A stretch of DNA of 64,000 nucleotides from Chimaeribacter californicus (lineage in GTDB: Bacteria; Pseudomonadota; Gammaproteobacteria; Enterobacterales; Enterobacteriaceae): the NCBI RefSeq assembly GCF_002858675.1, contig NZ_PJZF01000023.1, positions 16,072 to 80,071 on the forward strand, given 5' to 3'. The notes below the pieces were generated by a model, which worked only from the letters and a program-made list of their open reading frames with translations, was not told the origin of the DNA and searched no databases. Of this stretch, positions 45,172 to 54,064 are shown piece after piece. The stretch's first letter is position 1, and each line of letters opens with the position of its first letter. A program made the position numbers and the translations under genes.

Positions 45172-46005
45172 CTACATCAATATTTTGCGGGCCTGGTATT
45201 TAATCACGTTAACCACGTTACCCGGATAACAGACCTGCATCAGATCCTGCATGGAGAGTCTTTCATCGCGCGCCATTTTGTAATTGAACAGCAGGTTTTT
45301 GCGGTGCGCTGGTTTCAGCAGCTTGCGGTGTTTGGTCACGAACTGGTTGTAACCAATCTCCAGCTTGTTGCTCTTGGTGATGCGGCCGAACTCATGCTCC
45401 AGGTGCTGGATGTAGGTGGCTTCGCAGATGTTGTACCCTTCCCCGTAGCGCGCCCCGAGGCGGACCCAGGTGTCGTAATCCTGCCAGGCTTTGAAGTTCT
45501 CATCGAAGCCGCCAATCGCACGCAGATAATCGGTTTTGGTAAAGACCTGGCTGCCGACGATGTTCTGGTATAACAGGGAGTCCAGCCGGATATGGGTAAC
45601 TTTATTAAAGCCTACTTTCTGATGCTTACCGAAATTAAAGATAATCCCTGAACTCAGATACGGGTATTTATGGCGCTCATAGAATTTGACGAATTTCTCA
45701 ATGCGCTCCGGCAGGAATTCATCATCATCATCCAGGCCGGTAATATAGTGGCCGGTGGCGGCATTAATGCCTAAATTACGGGCCGCACACGCGCCTTTGG
45801 GTGTTTCATTTTTCAGGTAGACAATATTGTCATGCAGGGCCTGATAACGCTCCACCAATTGTTGGGTATCGTCTGATGAGCCATCATCGCAAATCAGGAT
45901 TTCCACATTCTTATAAGTCTGGTTAATCACCGACTTAATCGCCCGCTCCAGCAGTGAAGACCGGTTGTGCGTCGGAATATACACGGACACGCGTTTTTCG
46001 TTCAT
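45172..46005 (-). CDS. Family 2 glycosyltransferase (AmsB-like position)
   Basis: 277 aa GT-A enzyme: [43 protein letters not shown] and the metal-binding [13 protein letters not shown] near residue 95. [20 protein letters not shown] is the acceptor-side motif. It is the first glycosyltransferase gene after wzc, as amsB is in amylovoran clusters. The donor cannot be assigned. Confidence 0.86.
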   Translation of the reverse strand: MNEKRVSVYIPTHNRSSLLERAIKSVINQTYKNVEILICDDGSSDDTQQLVERYQALHDNIVYLKNETPKGACAARNLGINAATGHYITGLDDDDEFLPERIEKFVKFYERHKYPYLSSGIIFNFGKHQKVGFNKVTHIRLDSLLYQNIVGSQVFTKTDYLRAIGGFDENFKAWQDYDTWVRLGARYGEGYNICEATYIQHLEHEFGRITKSNKLEIGYNQFVTKHRKLLKPAHRKNLLFNYKMARDERLSMQDLMQVCYPGNVVNVIKYQARKILM

Positions 46006-46173
46006 AGTTTTACTCTCTGCTCGTGGTGCGTCTTAATAGAGACTCATCCGTAAGGTCGCTTATTACCCACCCCTGAATGCGCGGTGGCATAACCATTGCA
46101 GTACAGCCCGGTGATGTTGCCGGCCAAAACCGGCAGAGGATGGGGCAGCCTCAAAGGCTGCCCCGGTGGTGCG

Positions 46174-48351
46174 TTACTGCTTGGCAGACTTGTACTCGTA
46201 TTCGTAGTAGCCGTAATCACCGTAGTAATTGCTGGCTTTCTTAATCACGGAGTTGAGGATAACGCCCTTGATCTCGATGCCGTTCTGTTCGAACCGGTTG
46301 ATACTGACTTCGATCTCTTTCAGGGTGTTAACGCCATAACGTGCCACCATCAGCGCCGTACCGGCTTTGCGCCCGACAATCGCTGCGTCCGTCACTGCCA
46401 GTACCGGCGGGGTGTCGATAAGCACGATGTCATAGTTGGCGCTGGCCCAGGTCAGCAGCTCGTCAAAGCGCTCATGCATCAGCAGCTCAGACGGGTTAGG
46501 CGGCACCTTACCGCGGGTGATGATGTCAAAGTTCGCCACACCGGCACTCTTCACGGCATTCTGGATGCTGCTCTGGCCGGAAAGGATGTCAGACAAGCCG
46601 CTGTTATTCGGCAGGCCGAGCAGGTCATGGGTGTAACCTTTACGCATATCACCGTCGATGATCAGCACGCGTTTCGCGGTTTGCGCCACCACCACCGCCA
46701 GGTTGGTACAGACGAACGTCTTACCAATGGACGGGCTGGCACCGGAGATCATCAGGATATTGTTTTTCGCTTCCAGCATGGCGAAGTGCAGGCTGGTACG
46801 CAGGCTGCGCACCGCTTCCACCGCCAGGTCGGTCGGGTTGCCGATCGCCAGCACACCGGCGGCCTGCTCTTTGCGTTTGGCATTTTTCAGGTTGCCGGCA
46901 AAGATTTCACGATCCTTCTTCTGCTGCCATTCGGAGAGCGGGATGCTGGCGTAAACGTTGATCCCGGCTTCTTCCAGCACCGATGGGCTTTCGATGCCGC
47001 GGTACAGCATGATTTTCACCACAATCCAGAAGATGGAGACAATCAGCCCCAGCATAATGGCGATGATGATGATCAGGATTTTCTGCGGCTTCACCACGCC
47101 CGGCTGGGTCAGCGCGTTATCCACGATACGCACGTTGCCCACGGTACTGGCTTTGGTGATGCTCAGCTCCTGCTGTTTGTTCAGCAGTTGCATGTAGACT
47201 TCCTGGCCGGCCTGCACGTCACGGGTCAGGCGCAGGATCTCCTGTTGGGTCTCCGGCATGGAGCTGACGCGTTTGTTCAGGTTGTTCTTTTCATTTTCCA
47301 GGGTCTGGCGTTTTTCCAGCAGCGTGCGGTACGCCGGGTGGGACTTGGTGTACAGCTTGGAGATCTCTGCCTCACGGAAGGTCAGCTCGTTCAGCTGGCC
47401 TTCAAGGCCCACCATCTGGTCCAGCAGCGCCTTAGTCTCCAGAGACATGTCAACCGAGTCGTTCTGCTGGCGGTAGCGGTTCAGCTTGTCTTCTGCGGCA
47501 TCCAGCTTGCTGCGCACTTCCGGCAGCTGCACACGCAGGAATTCCAGGCTTTTTTCCGCTTCAGCCGATTTGCGCTCAACGTTCTGCATCAGATAGTTGT
47601 TGGCAATGCTTTCCAGGGTTTTCTGGGTCAGGTCAGGGTCCGCACCGGTCAGTGACAGGTTCAGCACGCCGGTATCACGGCCTGCATCCTCAATCACTAT
47701 CTGGTTCTGGATCTGCTTGATGGCAGAAATTTCCGGGCGTTTGATGATGTCAAAACGGGTGCCCGGCTCGGCTTTCACGTCGCTGACCAGCAGGCTGAAA
47801 TCGCCCTCGGTTGCCAGTTTGCCGACTTCGCCTTTGAGCACTTCACCGTCGTCGGTGGAGAGCACGAAGTGTTTGCTGTCAACCAGCTCCAGCTCCAGCG
47901 GCTTGTTCATCCACACCGTCGGCACACTGAAACGGGACACGGCGATCTGGGCCGGCTTCTGGCCGGTGATGCGCGCCCAGCCACTGCCGAACACCGGGAA
48001 GTGATGCTCCTGTACCTGGGTGTCCAGGTTCAGGTCAGCCACGGTTTTCCCCAGGACCATACGGGACTGGATCAGCTGGATCTCCGCGTCGGAGCCCGGC
48101 TTGGCGCCCGGCATAATGCTGTCGAGGTTGTCCATGATCGCGTTACCGACCGTGGATTCCACCTGTACCATGGCATCCGCTTTATAAATAGGCGTCGCGA
48201 ACAGGGTATAAATAATGCCGATAACGGCGAACAGGGAGGTAATCCCGATGATCAACCAGCGGTGATCCAGCAGCGTACCAAGGAGCCTGCCCAGGTCGAT
48301 TTCGTCATTGCCGCCCATGTGGCTTGATTGAACTTTATTTTTCTCAGACAT
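46174..48351 (-). CDS. wzc: Tyrosine autokinase / polysaccharide co-polymerase Wzc
   Basis: 725 aa. The N-terminal Wzz-like domain has TM1 at about 30-52 and a large periplasmic coiled-coil region; TM2 lies at about 425-447. The BY-kinase domain has Walker A GASPSIGKTF, Walker A' VLIIDGDMRKG and Walker B IVLIDTPPVLAVTDA. The C-terminal Tyr cluster YYGDYGYYEYEYKSAKQ is the autophosphorylation tail. Wzb removes those phosphates; cycling is needed for polymer export and chain length control. A 168-bp gap separates it from the next gene. Confidence 0.97.
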   Translation of the reverse strand: MSEKNKVQSSHMGGNDEIDLGRLLGTLLDHRWLIIGITSLFAVIGIIYTLFATPIYKADAMVQVESTVGNAIMDNLDSIMPGAKPGSDAEIQLIQSRMVLGKTVADLNLDTQVQEHHFPVFGSGWARITGQKPAQIAVSRFSVPTVWMNKPLELELVDSKHFVLSTDDGEVLKGEVGKLATEGDFSLLVSDVKAEPGTRFDIIKRPEISAIKQIQNQIVIEDAGRDTGVLNLSLTGADPDLTQKTLESIANNYLMQNVERKSAEAEKSLEFLRVQLPEVRSKLDAAEDKLNRYRQQNDSVDMSLETKALLDQMVGLEGQLNELTFREAEISKLYTKSHPAYRTLLEKRQTLENEKNNLNKRVSSMPETQQEILRLTRDVQAGQEVYMQLLNKQQELSITKASTVGNVRIVDNALTQPGVVKPQKILIIIIAIMLGLIVSIFWIVVKIMLYRGIESPSVLEEAGINVYASIPLSEWQQKKDREIFAGNLKNAKRKEQAAGVLAIGNPTDLAVEAVRSLRTSLHFAMLEAKNNILMISGASPSIGKTFVCTNLAVVVAQTAKRVLIIDGDMRKGYTHDLLGLPNNSGLSDILSGQSSIQNAVKSAGVANFDIITRGKVPPNPSELLMHERFDELLTWASANYDIVLIDTPPVLAVTDAAIVGRKAGTALMVARYGVNTLKEIEVSINRFEQNGIEIKGVILNSVIKKASNYYGDYGYYEYEYKSAKQ

Positions 48352-48363
48352 CTTATTCCCTGA

Positions 48364-48798
48364 TTAGCTAGTAAGTGCTTTTGCCCATTGCTGAGCCGCA
48401 TCATCAAGTAAACGGTATACGGACTCGAACGCTTCACGGCTCTTCCGGTACGGGTCAGGTATATCGCGTTGATTGGACCAGTGCCCAAACAGCATCGTTT
48501 TCCCCCGTACCTCAGGTGCCAGGTTCGTTACCGCATCAATATGCTTGCGTTCCATGACCAGAATTAAATCAAACTCTCTGCACAAGGAGGCGGTAAGTTG
48601 CCGGGCCGTGTGACCATCAAGGTGCAATCCGTGTTCTTCAGCGACCAGCCTGGCCTGCTCGTCGGCAGGTTTCCCTACCAGAGCGGACAATCCGGCAGAC
48701 TGTATAACCTTATTGTCGGTATAGCGGCGCAATAACCGTTCCCCGGTCGGGGAACGGCAGATATTGCCCACGCATACCACCAAAACAGAATTAAACAT
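48364..48798 (-). CDS. wzb: Low-molecular-weight protein tyrosine phosphatase Wzb
   Basis: 144 aa from the ATG at 48798, five bases after the wza stop. The P-loop is VCVGNICRSPTGE (C-x5-R), and the general-acid Asp is in DIPDPYRKS. It dephosphorylates Wzc. The length is a few residues below the E. coli enzyme. Confidence 0.96.
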   Translation of the reverse strand: MFNSVLVVCVGNICRSPTGERLLRRYTDNKVIQSAGLSALVGKPADEQARLVAEEHGLHLDGHTARQLTASLCREFDLILVMERKHIDAVTNLAPEVRGKTMLFGHWSNQRDIPDPYRKSREAFESVYRLLDDAAQQWAKALTS

Positions 48799-48803
48799 CT
48801 GAC

Positions 48804-49937
48804 TTACCAATCCTTAATATCATGCACGGTATCGGTCATGTAACGGACGCTGTTGATGGTTGGCAGCAGCTGGTTGATCAGGCGGTTCCAACGGACAATC
48901 GGTGCGGCGGTCACATAGACGATATCGTACGGCTGCAGCTGGAACTCGGTACCAAGCACCATGCTGGAGGCATCAGAGGTATTGAGCTGATAGATGTTTG
49001 CCAGCTTGCTGCCTTCAGCGCCGCGGGTCGGACGGATAACGAAGATGCCGGTCGCGTTGGCCACGGTCTGGTCAACACCTTGGGCATTGCCCAGTGCTTC
49101 AGTCAGCGTCATGCCGCTGCGGTCCATTTTCAGGGTGGACTGTTTCACCACTTCACCCATCACGAACACTTTCAGGTCATCATTACGCGGCACGAACAGA
49201 ATATCGCCCGGGTAGAGCAGACGGTTCTGGCCGAGGTTGCCGTTTTGCATCAGCGCCTGCAGGGAGATCTGCTCTTCCCGGCCATTGTGCGTCAGCACCA
49301 CGTTGCGCCAGTCTGCGTCTGCCGTCAGGCCGCCGGCGGCGTTGATGGCGTCAAGGATGGTCAGCGGCACGTTGGTGATCGCCTGCTGGCCGGAGGTGCC
49401 GACTTCACCGGACACATACACTTTCTGTGAACGGAACGACGCGATGCTGACATCCACCTGCGGGCTTTCGATGAATTGCGCCAGACGGCGGGCAATCTCA
49501 TCACGGATCTCAGTCACGGTACGGCCGACGACTTTTACCCGGCCGATGTACGGGTAGAAGATGGTGCCGTCAGAGTGAACCCAGTTGCCGGTGTCGCTGG
49601 CGCTGCGGTACGTCCCCGCCGGTGTGGTCAGTTCCGGGTGATCCCAGACGATGATGTTGAGCACGTCGCCCACACCAATGCGGTATTGATAGTTGGCCAG
49701 CTCATTTTGCAGGCCGGGGTTTTGCTGTGCGACCAATGGGCGGACCCGCATCTGCTCCACCAGCTTCGGTGTAAGCGGATAGACATTGACTAATTTGTCG
49801 ATGTCGTAATCGGCGTCATCCTGTTTAACAACCATTTTCCCACTGGTCGAAAGGTTCTGACCAGGAATGACGGCACAACCACTGATCAGGGTGATCGATA
49901 CCAAAAGCGGTATCAGTTTTAATTTTCTTTTAGCCAT
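48804..49937 (-). CDS. wza: Outer-membrane polysaccharide export lipoprotein Wza
   Basis: 377 aa from the ATG at 49937 ([20 protein letters not shown]). The lipobox LISGC places the lipid-bearing Cys at residue 21. The N-terminal poly_export domain has [19 protein letters not shown], followed by SLBB repeats ([38 protein letters not shown]). It forms the octameric outer-membrane channel paired with Wzc. It is first in the capsule operon, with a leader of about 550 nt containing the ops element. Confidence 0.97.
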   Translation of the reverse strand: MAKRKLKLIPLLVSITLISGCAVIPGQNLSTSGKMVVKQDDADYDIDKLVNVYPLTPKLVEQMRVRPLVAQQNPGLQNELANYQYRIGVGDVLNIIVWDHPELTTPAGTYRSASDTGNWVHSDGTIFYPYIGRVKVVGRTVTEIRDEIARRLAQFIESPQVDVSIASFRSQKVYVSGEVGTSGQQAITNVPLTILDAINAAGGLTADADWRNVVLTHNGREEQISLQALMQNGNLGQNRLLYPGDILFVPRNDDLKVFVMGEVVKQSTLKMDRSGMTLTEALGNAQGVDQTVANATGIFVIRPTRGAEGSKLANIYQLNTSDASSMVLGTEFQLQPYDIVYVTAAPIVRWNRLINQLLPTINSVRYMTDTVHDIKDW

Positions 49938-50376
49938 TGAATTATCATCACTGTCGCTGATTTTCTGAAAAGGACGTATTCCGCCGTCCCTGATAAAGTC
50001 ACTGCTCAACCCTTCAAAGCCCCAAGCGTGTAGTAGACGCAACTGCTCACTGGCATCGCGTAATATGCGTTGAATCCTTTACGAAAAGAGGTGTATTGAT
50101 AACCGTACTATAACGATCTTTATCAAACATTCATCTGCAGAATGCTCTTAGTTAACCGATTTCATATAAACTGCTTATCAATTTCACTCGAATTCACTTC
50201 TGCTGTTTGCCTGCCGGCGCGTTAACCCCACCGGCGGGTCAGGCGGGGCCTGCCTGATTACCCGGTGACAGCATCATGGCGGAAGTAAAGAGTATTGACG
50301 TTAGGAATGGTCTATTTATTTGCTCACCCCACGAAAATATTGCGGCGCTGAACAATTGACCTCTCCTTCATCCGGG

Positions 50377-50414
50377 CACGCTACCGCCCTTGGCTTACAG
50401 CTACCAATGTACTG
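50377..50414 (-). promoter_or_regulatory. JUMPStart sequence with ops element upstream of wza
   Basis: On the minus strand the core GGCGGTAGCGTG (50388-50377) is an exact ops element, preceded by TGGTAGCTGTAAGCCAAGG, the rest of the JUMPStart motif. RfaH binds ops in the non-template strand and suppresses Rho termination and polarity. Expression of the roughly 22-kb operon is therefore probably RfaH-dependent. Confidence 0.95.
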
Positions 50415-50491
50415 GGGGAGAAAATGCCATTGCCCGGTGGCCGTTTCCCCCCACAGACGGGGGTGAAGGCATGGTCAGCGGTATCGCACAA

Positions 50492-50519
50492 ATGATAGCC
50501 TTGTCACAGAACCGACAAT
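50492..50519 (-). promoter_or_regulatory. Candidate wza promoter
   Basis: On the minus strand TTGTCG (about 50518-50513) and TATCAT (50497-50492) are separated by about 15 bases, which is short. The start would lie near 50485, some 70 nt before the JUMPStart sequence. An alternative T/A-rich region TTTATATAT lies near 50553-50563. Confidence 0.35.
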
Positions 50520-50566
50520 TTATCGCCATCATTTACGCAATGGGTGGAACACGATATATAAATTGT

Positions 50567-50583
50567 GTCTAAGATTCTTATAC
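50567..50583. promoter_or_regulatory. Possible RcsAB box at the capsule promoter (proximal)
   Basis: TAAGATTCTTA (50570-50580) is palindromic. On the minus strand TAAGAATCTTAGAC matches 9 of 14 positions of the RcsAB consensus, about 80-95 bases upstream of the proposed wza start. A second candidate on the minus strand, TAGTCTTATTCCTA (50643-50630), matches 10 of 14. Confidence 0.45.
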
Positions 50584-50886
50584 TATTGAGGAGGTGTTAC
50601 AAGTCTGTTGTAGCCCTTGAGTATTCTTTTAGGAATAAGACTACCCCCCCTATTTTACCGTCTTTTTTTTCGCCGAATTTTTAAACATCACCCGTTTGAT
50701 TATTAAGCTTTTTCTGATTTCAAATGCCCGCTCCCGGTTATTTTTTACATAAAGCAAGCGGGGAATAAAAAAAGCCAACAATTCGGATTAATCAGATTGC
50801 TCCTAATTAATCCCGGCTCTGTTCCATTCTGTTTGTGGTGCCTTTCCTTTCATGCCGCTAATAATGCCCCTCCTGCCTTTTAAAAT

Positions 50887-50900
50887 TAGGATTATCCTTA
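50887..50900. promoter_or_regulatory. RcsAB-like box between wza and yegH (distal)
   Basis: TAGGATTATCCTTA matches 12 of 14 positions of the reverse-complement RcsAB consensus. It lies about 400 bases from the proposed wza start and about 200 upstream of the yegH start, so it could serve either gene. Confidence 0.45.
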
Positions 50901-51089
50901 GGTATATTTCCATTTTCTTTGGGAAAAAGTCCCTGATTAATCGCAGGCAATTGCCTTCATGGGTAAACATTAACCAATATCCCGCTAAAAATAGGCCGCG
51001 CTGAGGATTTAACATTGAATTTTGGTTTGCAGGCTTACATTATTCCCACTGCGGTATATCCCGTGAATCAATTAAGGTGATAACAGTTT

Positions 51090-52679
51090 ATGGAATGGAT
51101 CACTGATCCAACAATTTGGGCCGGGCTGGCCACGCTGGTGGTGCTGGAAATCGTGCTTGGCATCGATAACCTGATATTTATTGCCATCCTGGCGGAAAAA
51201 GTGCCGCGCAAGCAGCGGGACCGCGCCCGTATTACGGGCCTTATCCTGGCGCTGGTGATGCGTCTGTTGCTGCTGGCCTCCATCTCCTGGCTCTCCACCC
51301 TTACCCAGCCGATGTTTACCCTGCGTGACCACGCCTTCAGCGGGCGGGATCTGATTATGCTGGTGGGCGGGGTCTTTCTTTTATTTAAGGCCACGGTTGA
51401 GCTGAATGAGCAACTGGAAGGCAAAGACAGCGAAAGCGGCAATAACCGCAAAGTCGCCCGCTTCTGGCCGGTGGTGGCACAGATTGTGGTGCTGGACGCC
51501 GTCTTCTCGCTGGATTCGGTGATAACCGCCGTGGGGATGGTGGAGCACCTGCCGGTGATGATGCTGGCCGTCTGTATCGCCATGGGGTTGATGCTGCTGG
51601 CCAGTAAGCCGCTGACCCGCTTCGTTAACGCGCACCCGACCATTGTGATCCTTTGCCTCAGCTTCCTGCTGATGATCGGCTTCAGCCTGATTGCCGATGG
51701 CTTTGGGTATCACATCCCGAAAGGCTATCTCTATGCGGCGATCGGGTTCTCCGTGGTGATTGAGGCGCTGAACCAGCTGGCGCAGTTTAACCGCCGGCGC
51801 TTCCTCTCCTCCCACCGTTCGCTGCGGGAACGCACCGCTGAAACGGTGCTGCGGATGCTGGGCGGCCGCCATGAGGATGCCGAGCTGGACAACCACGCCG
51901 CCGGCATGGTGGCTGACCACAGCGGCGAAGGGCAGGAGGTGTTTAACGAGCAGGAGCGCCGGATGATTGAACGGGTGCTGGGCATGGCGCAACGCACCGT
52001 CAGCAGCATCATGACCTCGCGCCATGATGTGGAGAGCCTGGAGCTGAACGACCCGCCGGAGCTGCTGGCGGAACAGCTGACCCGCAACCAGCACACCCGG
52101 CTGGTGGTCACCGAAGACAGCGCGGCCGACGAGCCGCTCGGCGTGGTGCACATCATCGATCTGTTGCGGCAAAAGCTGACCCAGCCGGATCTGGACCTGC
52201 GCGCGCTGGTACGCCAGCCGCTGATCTTCCCGGAACAGCTCTCGCTGCTGATGGCGCTGGAGCAGTTCCGCCAGGCGCAGACCCACTTTGCCTTTGTGGT
52301 GGATGAGTTCGGTTCCGTGGAGGGGGTGGTAACCCTCACGGACGTAATGGAAACCATCGCCGGCAATCTGCCGGTCGCCGGGGAAGACAATGACCCGCGC
52401 CATGACATTCAGCAGCTTGATGCGCGTACCTGGGTGGCTAACGGTTATATGCCGCTGGAGGATCTGGCGCTCTATATCCCGGTGCCGGTGGATGAGAAAC
52501 GTGAATACCACACGCTGGCAGGGTTACTGATGGAGTATGCGCAGGCCGTTCCCCAGCAGGGCACCGCCCAGCAAATCGGCGATTACCTGTTTGAGGCGCT
52601 GGAAGTGAACAGCCACCGCATCACCAAAGTGAAAATTACTGCGCCGCCGCAACCGGTGGAAGAGGATTACGAAGTGTGA
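51090..52679 (+). CDS. yegH: YegH-like inner-membrane protein: TerC domain + CBS pair + CorC/HlyC domain
   Basis: 529 aa. The N-terminal TerC-type membrane domain (about 1-235, seven or so spans) has [14 protein letters not shown] with the acidic residues typical of the family, and [22 protein letters not shown]-domain pair occupies about 300-425 ([13 protein letters not shown] near the end), followed by a CorC_HlyC transporter-associated domain (about 440-520). A role in metal-ion export or homeostasis is inferred from the family. Its place next to wza is as in E. coli. AAGGTGA precedes the ATG. Confidence 0.93.
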   Translation: MEWITDPTIWAGLATLVVLEIVLGIDNLIFIAILAEKVPRKQRDRARITGLILALVMRLLLLASISWLSTLTQPMFTLRDHAFSGRDLIMLVGGVFLLFKATVELNEQLEGKDSESGNNRKVARFWPVVAQIVVLDAVFSLDSVITAVGMVEHLPVMMLAVCIAMGLMLLASKPLTRFVNAHPTIVILCLSFLLMIGFSLIADGFGYHIPKGYLYAAIGFSVVIEALNQLAQFNRRRFLSSHRSLRERTAETVLRMLGGRHEDAELDNHAAGMVADHSGEGQEVFNEQERRMIERVLGMAQRTVSSIMTSRHDVESLELNDPPELLAEQLTRNQHTRLVVTEDSAADEPLGVVHIIDLLRQKLTQPDLDLRALVRQPLIFPEQLSLLMALEQFRQAQTHFAFVVDEFGSVEGVVTLTDVMETIAGNLPVAGEDNDPRHDIQQLDARTWVANGYMPLEDLALYIPVPVDEKREYHTLAGLLMEYAQAVPQQGTAQQIGDYLFEALEVNSHRITKVKITAPPQPVEEDYEV

Positions 52680-52682
52680 TAA

Positions 52683-52720
52683 CCGGGCGGTGCCGCTTGC
52701 CGGTGCCGCCCGGGTTTTTT
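52683..52720 (+). terminator. yegH terminator
   Basis: CCGGGCGG (52683-52690) and CCGCCCGG (52706-52713) form the outer stem, with a further GCCG/CGGT pairing inside, followed by T6 (52715-52720). Confidence 0.88.
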
Positions 52721-52734
52721 AACATTTCAGAACG

Positions 52735-53823
52735 TTAAGGCAGTTTCGCCATCGCCGGCAGCGGCTTTATCATGCCGGGGTACTGGAACAGCGCCCGCCC
52801 TACTCCACGGTTAATCAGCCGCCAAATCCCCAGGGACACGCATACCGATAGCGCCACCCCAACAAACGGGAAGGCCAGCAGCCAGACGGCGGAGAAGGTC
52901 CAGTTCCCGAAGGCATGGTAATGCACCAGCGCCCCTACCCCACATACCGCGATGATTTCCGTAACAATTTTATGGATAACATAGACCTGAAGGGTATTTT
53001 TCCCCAACCAGTTCAGGCTGTTGGGCGTCATGCGTGCATTCACTTCCCGGCAAATCACCACGCACAGCACAATGGCGATGGCGCAGTGGAAAATGCTTTT
53101 GTTCATGCCGAAGTGGGCGTGCAGCAGCGCCAGCGGCAGCGACACCAGCAGTACCGCCAGCACATGGCGGCGATGTTGCAGGAACGCCACCACCTGGCGG
53201 CCATAGAAACAGCCGACGCAGAAATAGAGGGCATTTTGCGCCACGCTGTTCGGCCCCCAGCCCGGCAATAACCCGCGCGCCGCGATGTAGTTGCCCGCCA
53301 CGCTCAGCAGGATCAGCGCCACGGCATTGTTTTTAAACAGCTTACAGGCCACAAAATAGAGTGCCAGCGCGTAGAGATACCAGGTGTTGGCCATCGCCGT
53401 CACGCTATAAACCATGAACTGGTTGAGCGAATCCGCATAAGAGGTGCCCACCATATTCTTCACGCCCCACTGGTCAAACGACAGGTAGTGGTTGATGAAC
53501 GAGACAAACGCCCATTGGATGACGCACCACAGCAGGTAAACATAGAGCAGGTTGACCACGCGCTTGGTGAAGACTTCGCGCCAGGTTTTTTGAATAACCG
53601 AGCCGGCAGCCAACAGCCCGGAGATAAAGAAGAAGGACGGCATCCGTAACGGCGTCAGGTGGGCATTGAGCGCCAGCCACCACTGGCCGAGGGCGCTCTC
53701 TTCGCCGATTACCCCGAGCGAAGGAATAAAGCTGGTCAGCATCAGGTGGTGCAGCACCACCAGCAGAATACAGGCCCCTTTCAGGGTATTAATCCACTGG
53801 ATTTCGCGATCGTTTCCACTCAT
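52735..53823 (-). CDS. Membrane acyltransferase (acyltransferase_3 family, OafA/WecH-like)
   Basis: 362 aa with about ten hydrophobic spans. The N-terminal family motif is INTLKGACILLVVLHHLML, containing the conserved His pair, followed by LRMPSFFFISGLLAAGS. Such proteins acetylate or succinylate surface glycans at the inner membrane. Location beside a capsule locus makes glycan modification plausible but the substrate is unknown. It interrupts the yegH-asmA neighbourhood of E. coli. A minus-strand TATAAT (53975-53970) is a likely -10. Confidence 0.82.
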   Translation of the reverse strand: MSGNDREIQWINTLKGACILLVVLHHLMLTSFIPSLGVIGEESALGQWWLALNAHLTPLRMPSFFFISGLLAAGSVIQKTWREVFTKRVVNLLYVYLLWCVIQWAFVSFINHYLSFDQWGVKNMVGTSYADSLNQFMVYSVTAMANTWYLYALALYFVACKLFKNNAVALILLSVAGNYIAARGLLPGWGPNSVAQNALYFCVGCFYGRQVVAFLQHRRHVLAVLLVSLPLALLHAHFGMNKSIFHCAIAIVLCVVICREVNARMTPNSLNWLGKNTLQVYVIHKIVTEIIAVCGVGALVHYHAFGNWTFSAVWLLAFPFVGVALSVCVSLGIWRLINRGVGRALFQYPGMIKPLPAMAKLP

Positions 53824-54013
53824 AACGTACCCCCGGTATCACCGCCGCGCCGGATTGGCCCAATGCTGTGAAAAGATAAAAGCGCCAGATGACAGGCAAA
53901 AGAAAACCCAAAAATAATATTGGCGCAGGCGGAAAAATGTCGAGTGAAATAGCGAAATGGCGCGGCGAGATTATAAATTTTTCACTTTAGAAAGCAGAGT
54001 AGTCCGAATCTTT

Positions 54014-54059
54014 ACAAAAGGGCGGGCAGCTCACTGCCCTCATTTTTTGCCCGCCCTTT
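54014..54059. terminator. dcuC terminator with an alternative inner hairpin
   Basis: AAAGGGCGGGCA (54017-54028) and TGCCCGCCCTTT (54048-54059) form a 12-bp stem, followed on the minus strand by TTTTGT: the dcuC terminator. Inside it GGGCAG (54024-54029) and CTGCCC (54034-54039) form a second, mutually exclusive hairpin followed by TTTTTT on the plus strand, a terminator in the opposite direction. Confidence 0.8.
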
Positions 54060-54064
54060 GCAGT

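Larger units (their letters stand above)
49938..51089. other. Divergent intergenic region wza/yegH
   Basis: About 1.15 kb without a convincing gene. It holds the wza leader with ops, the promoter candidates and RcsAB-like sites above, and a possible plus-strand yegH promoter TTGAAT (51015-51020), 17 bp, CATTAT (51038-51043). A frame at 50803-51015 (minus, 70 aa) is rejected. Long, A+T-rich, regulated intergenic DNA is usual upstream of wza. Confidence 0.6.

Noticed and set aside
46096..47655. 519-codon plus-strand frame opposite wzc
   Set aside because: It lies wholly antisense to a full-length, motif-complete wzc apart from its first bases. Long antisense frames are common in GC-rich genes.
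49938..50042. N-terminal extension of wza by 35 codons
   Set aside because: The lipoprotein signal starting at 49937 is complete; an upstream start would bury the signal sequence.
50803..51015. 70-codon minus-strand frame between wza and yegH
   Set aside because: No ribosome binding site or similarity; A+T-rich intergenic DNA with regulatory motifs.
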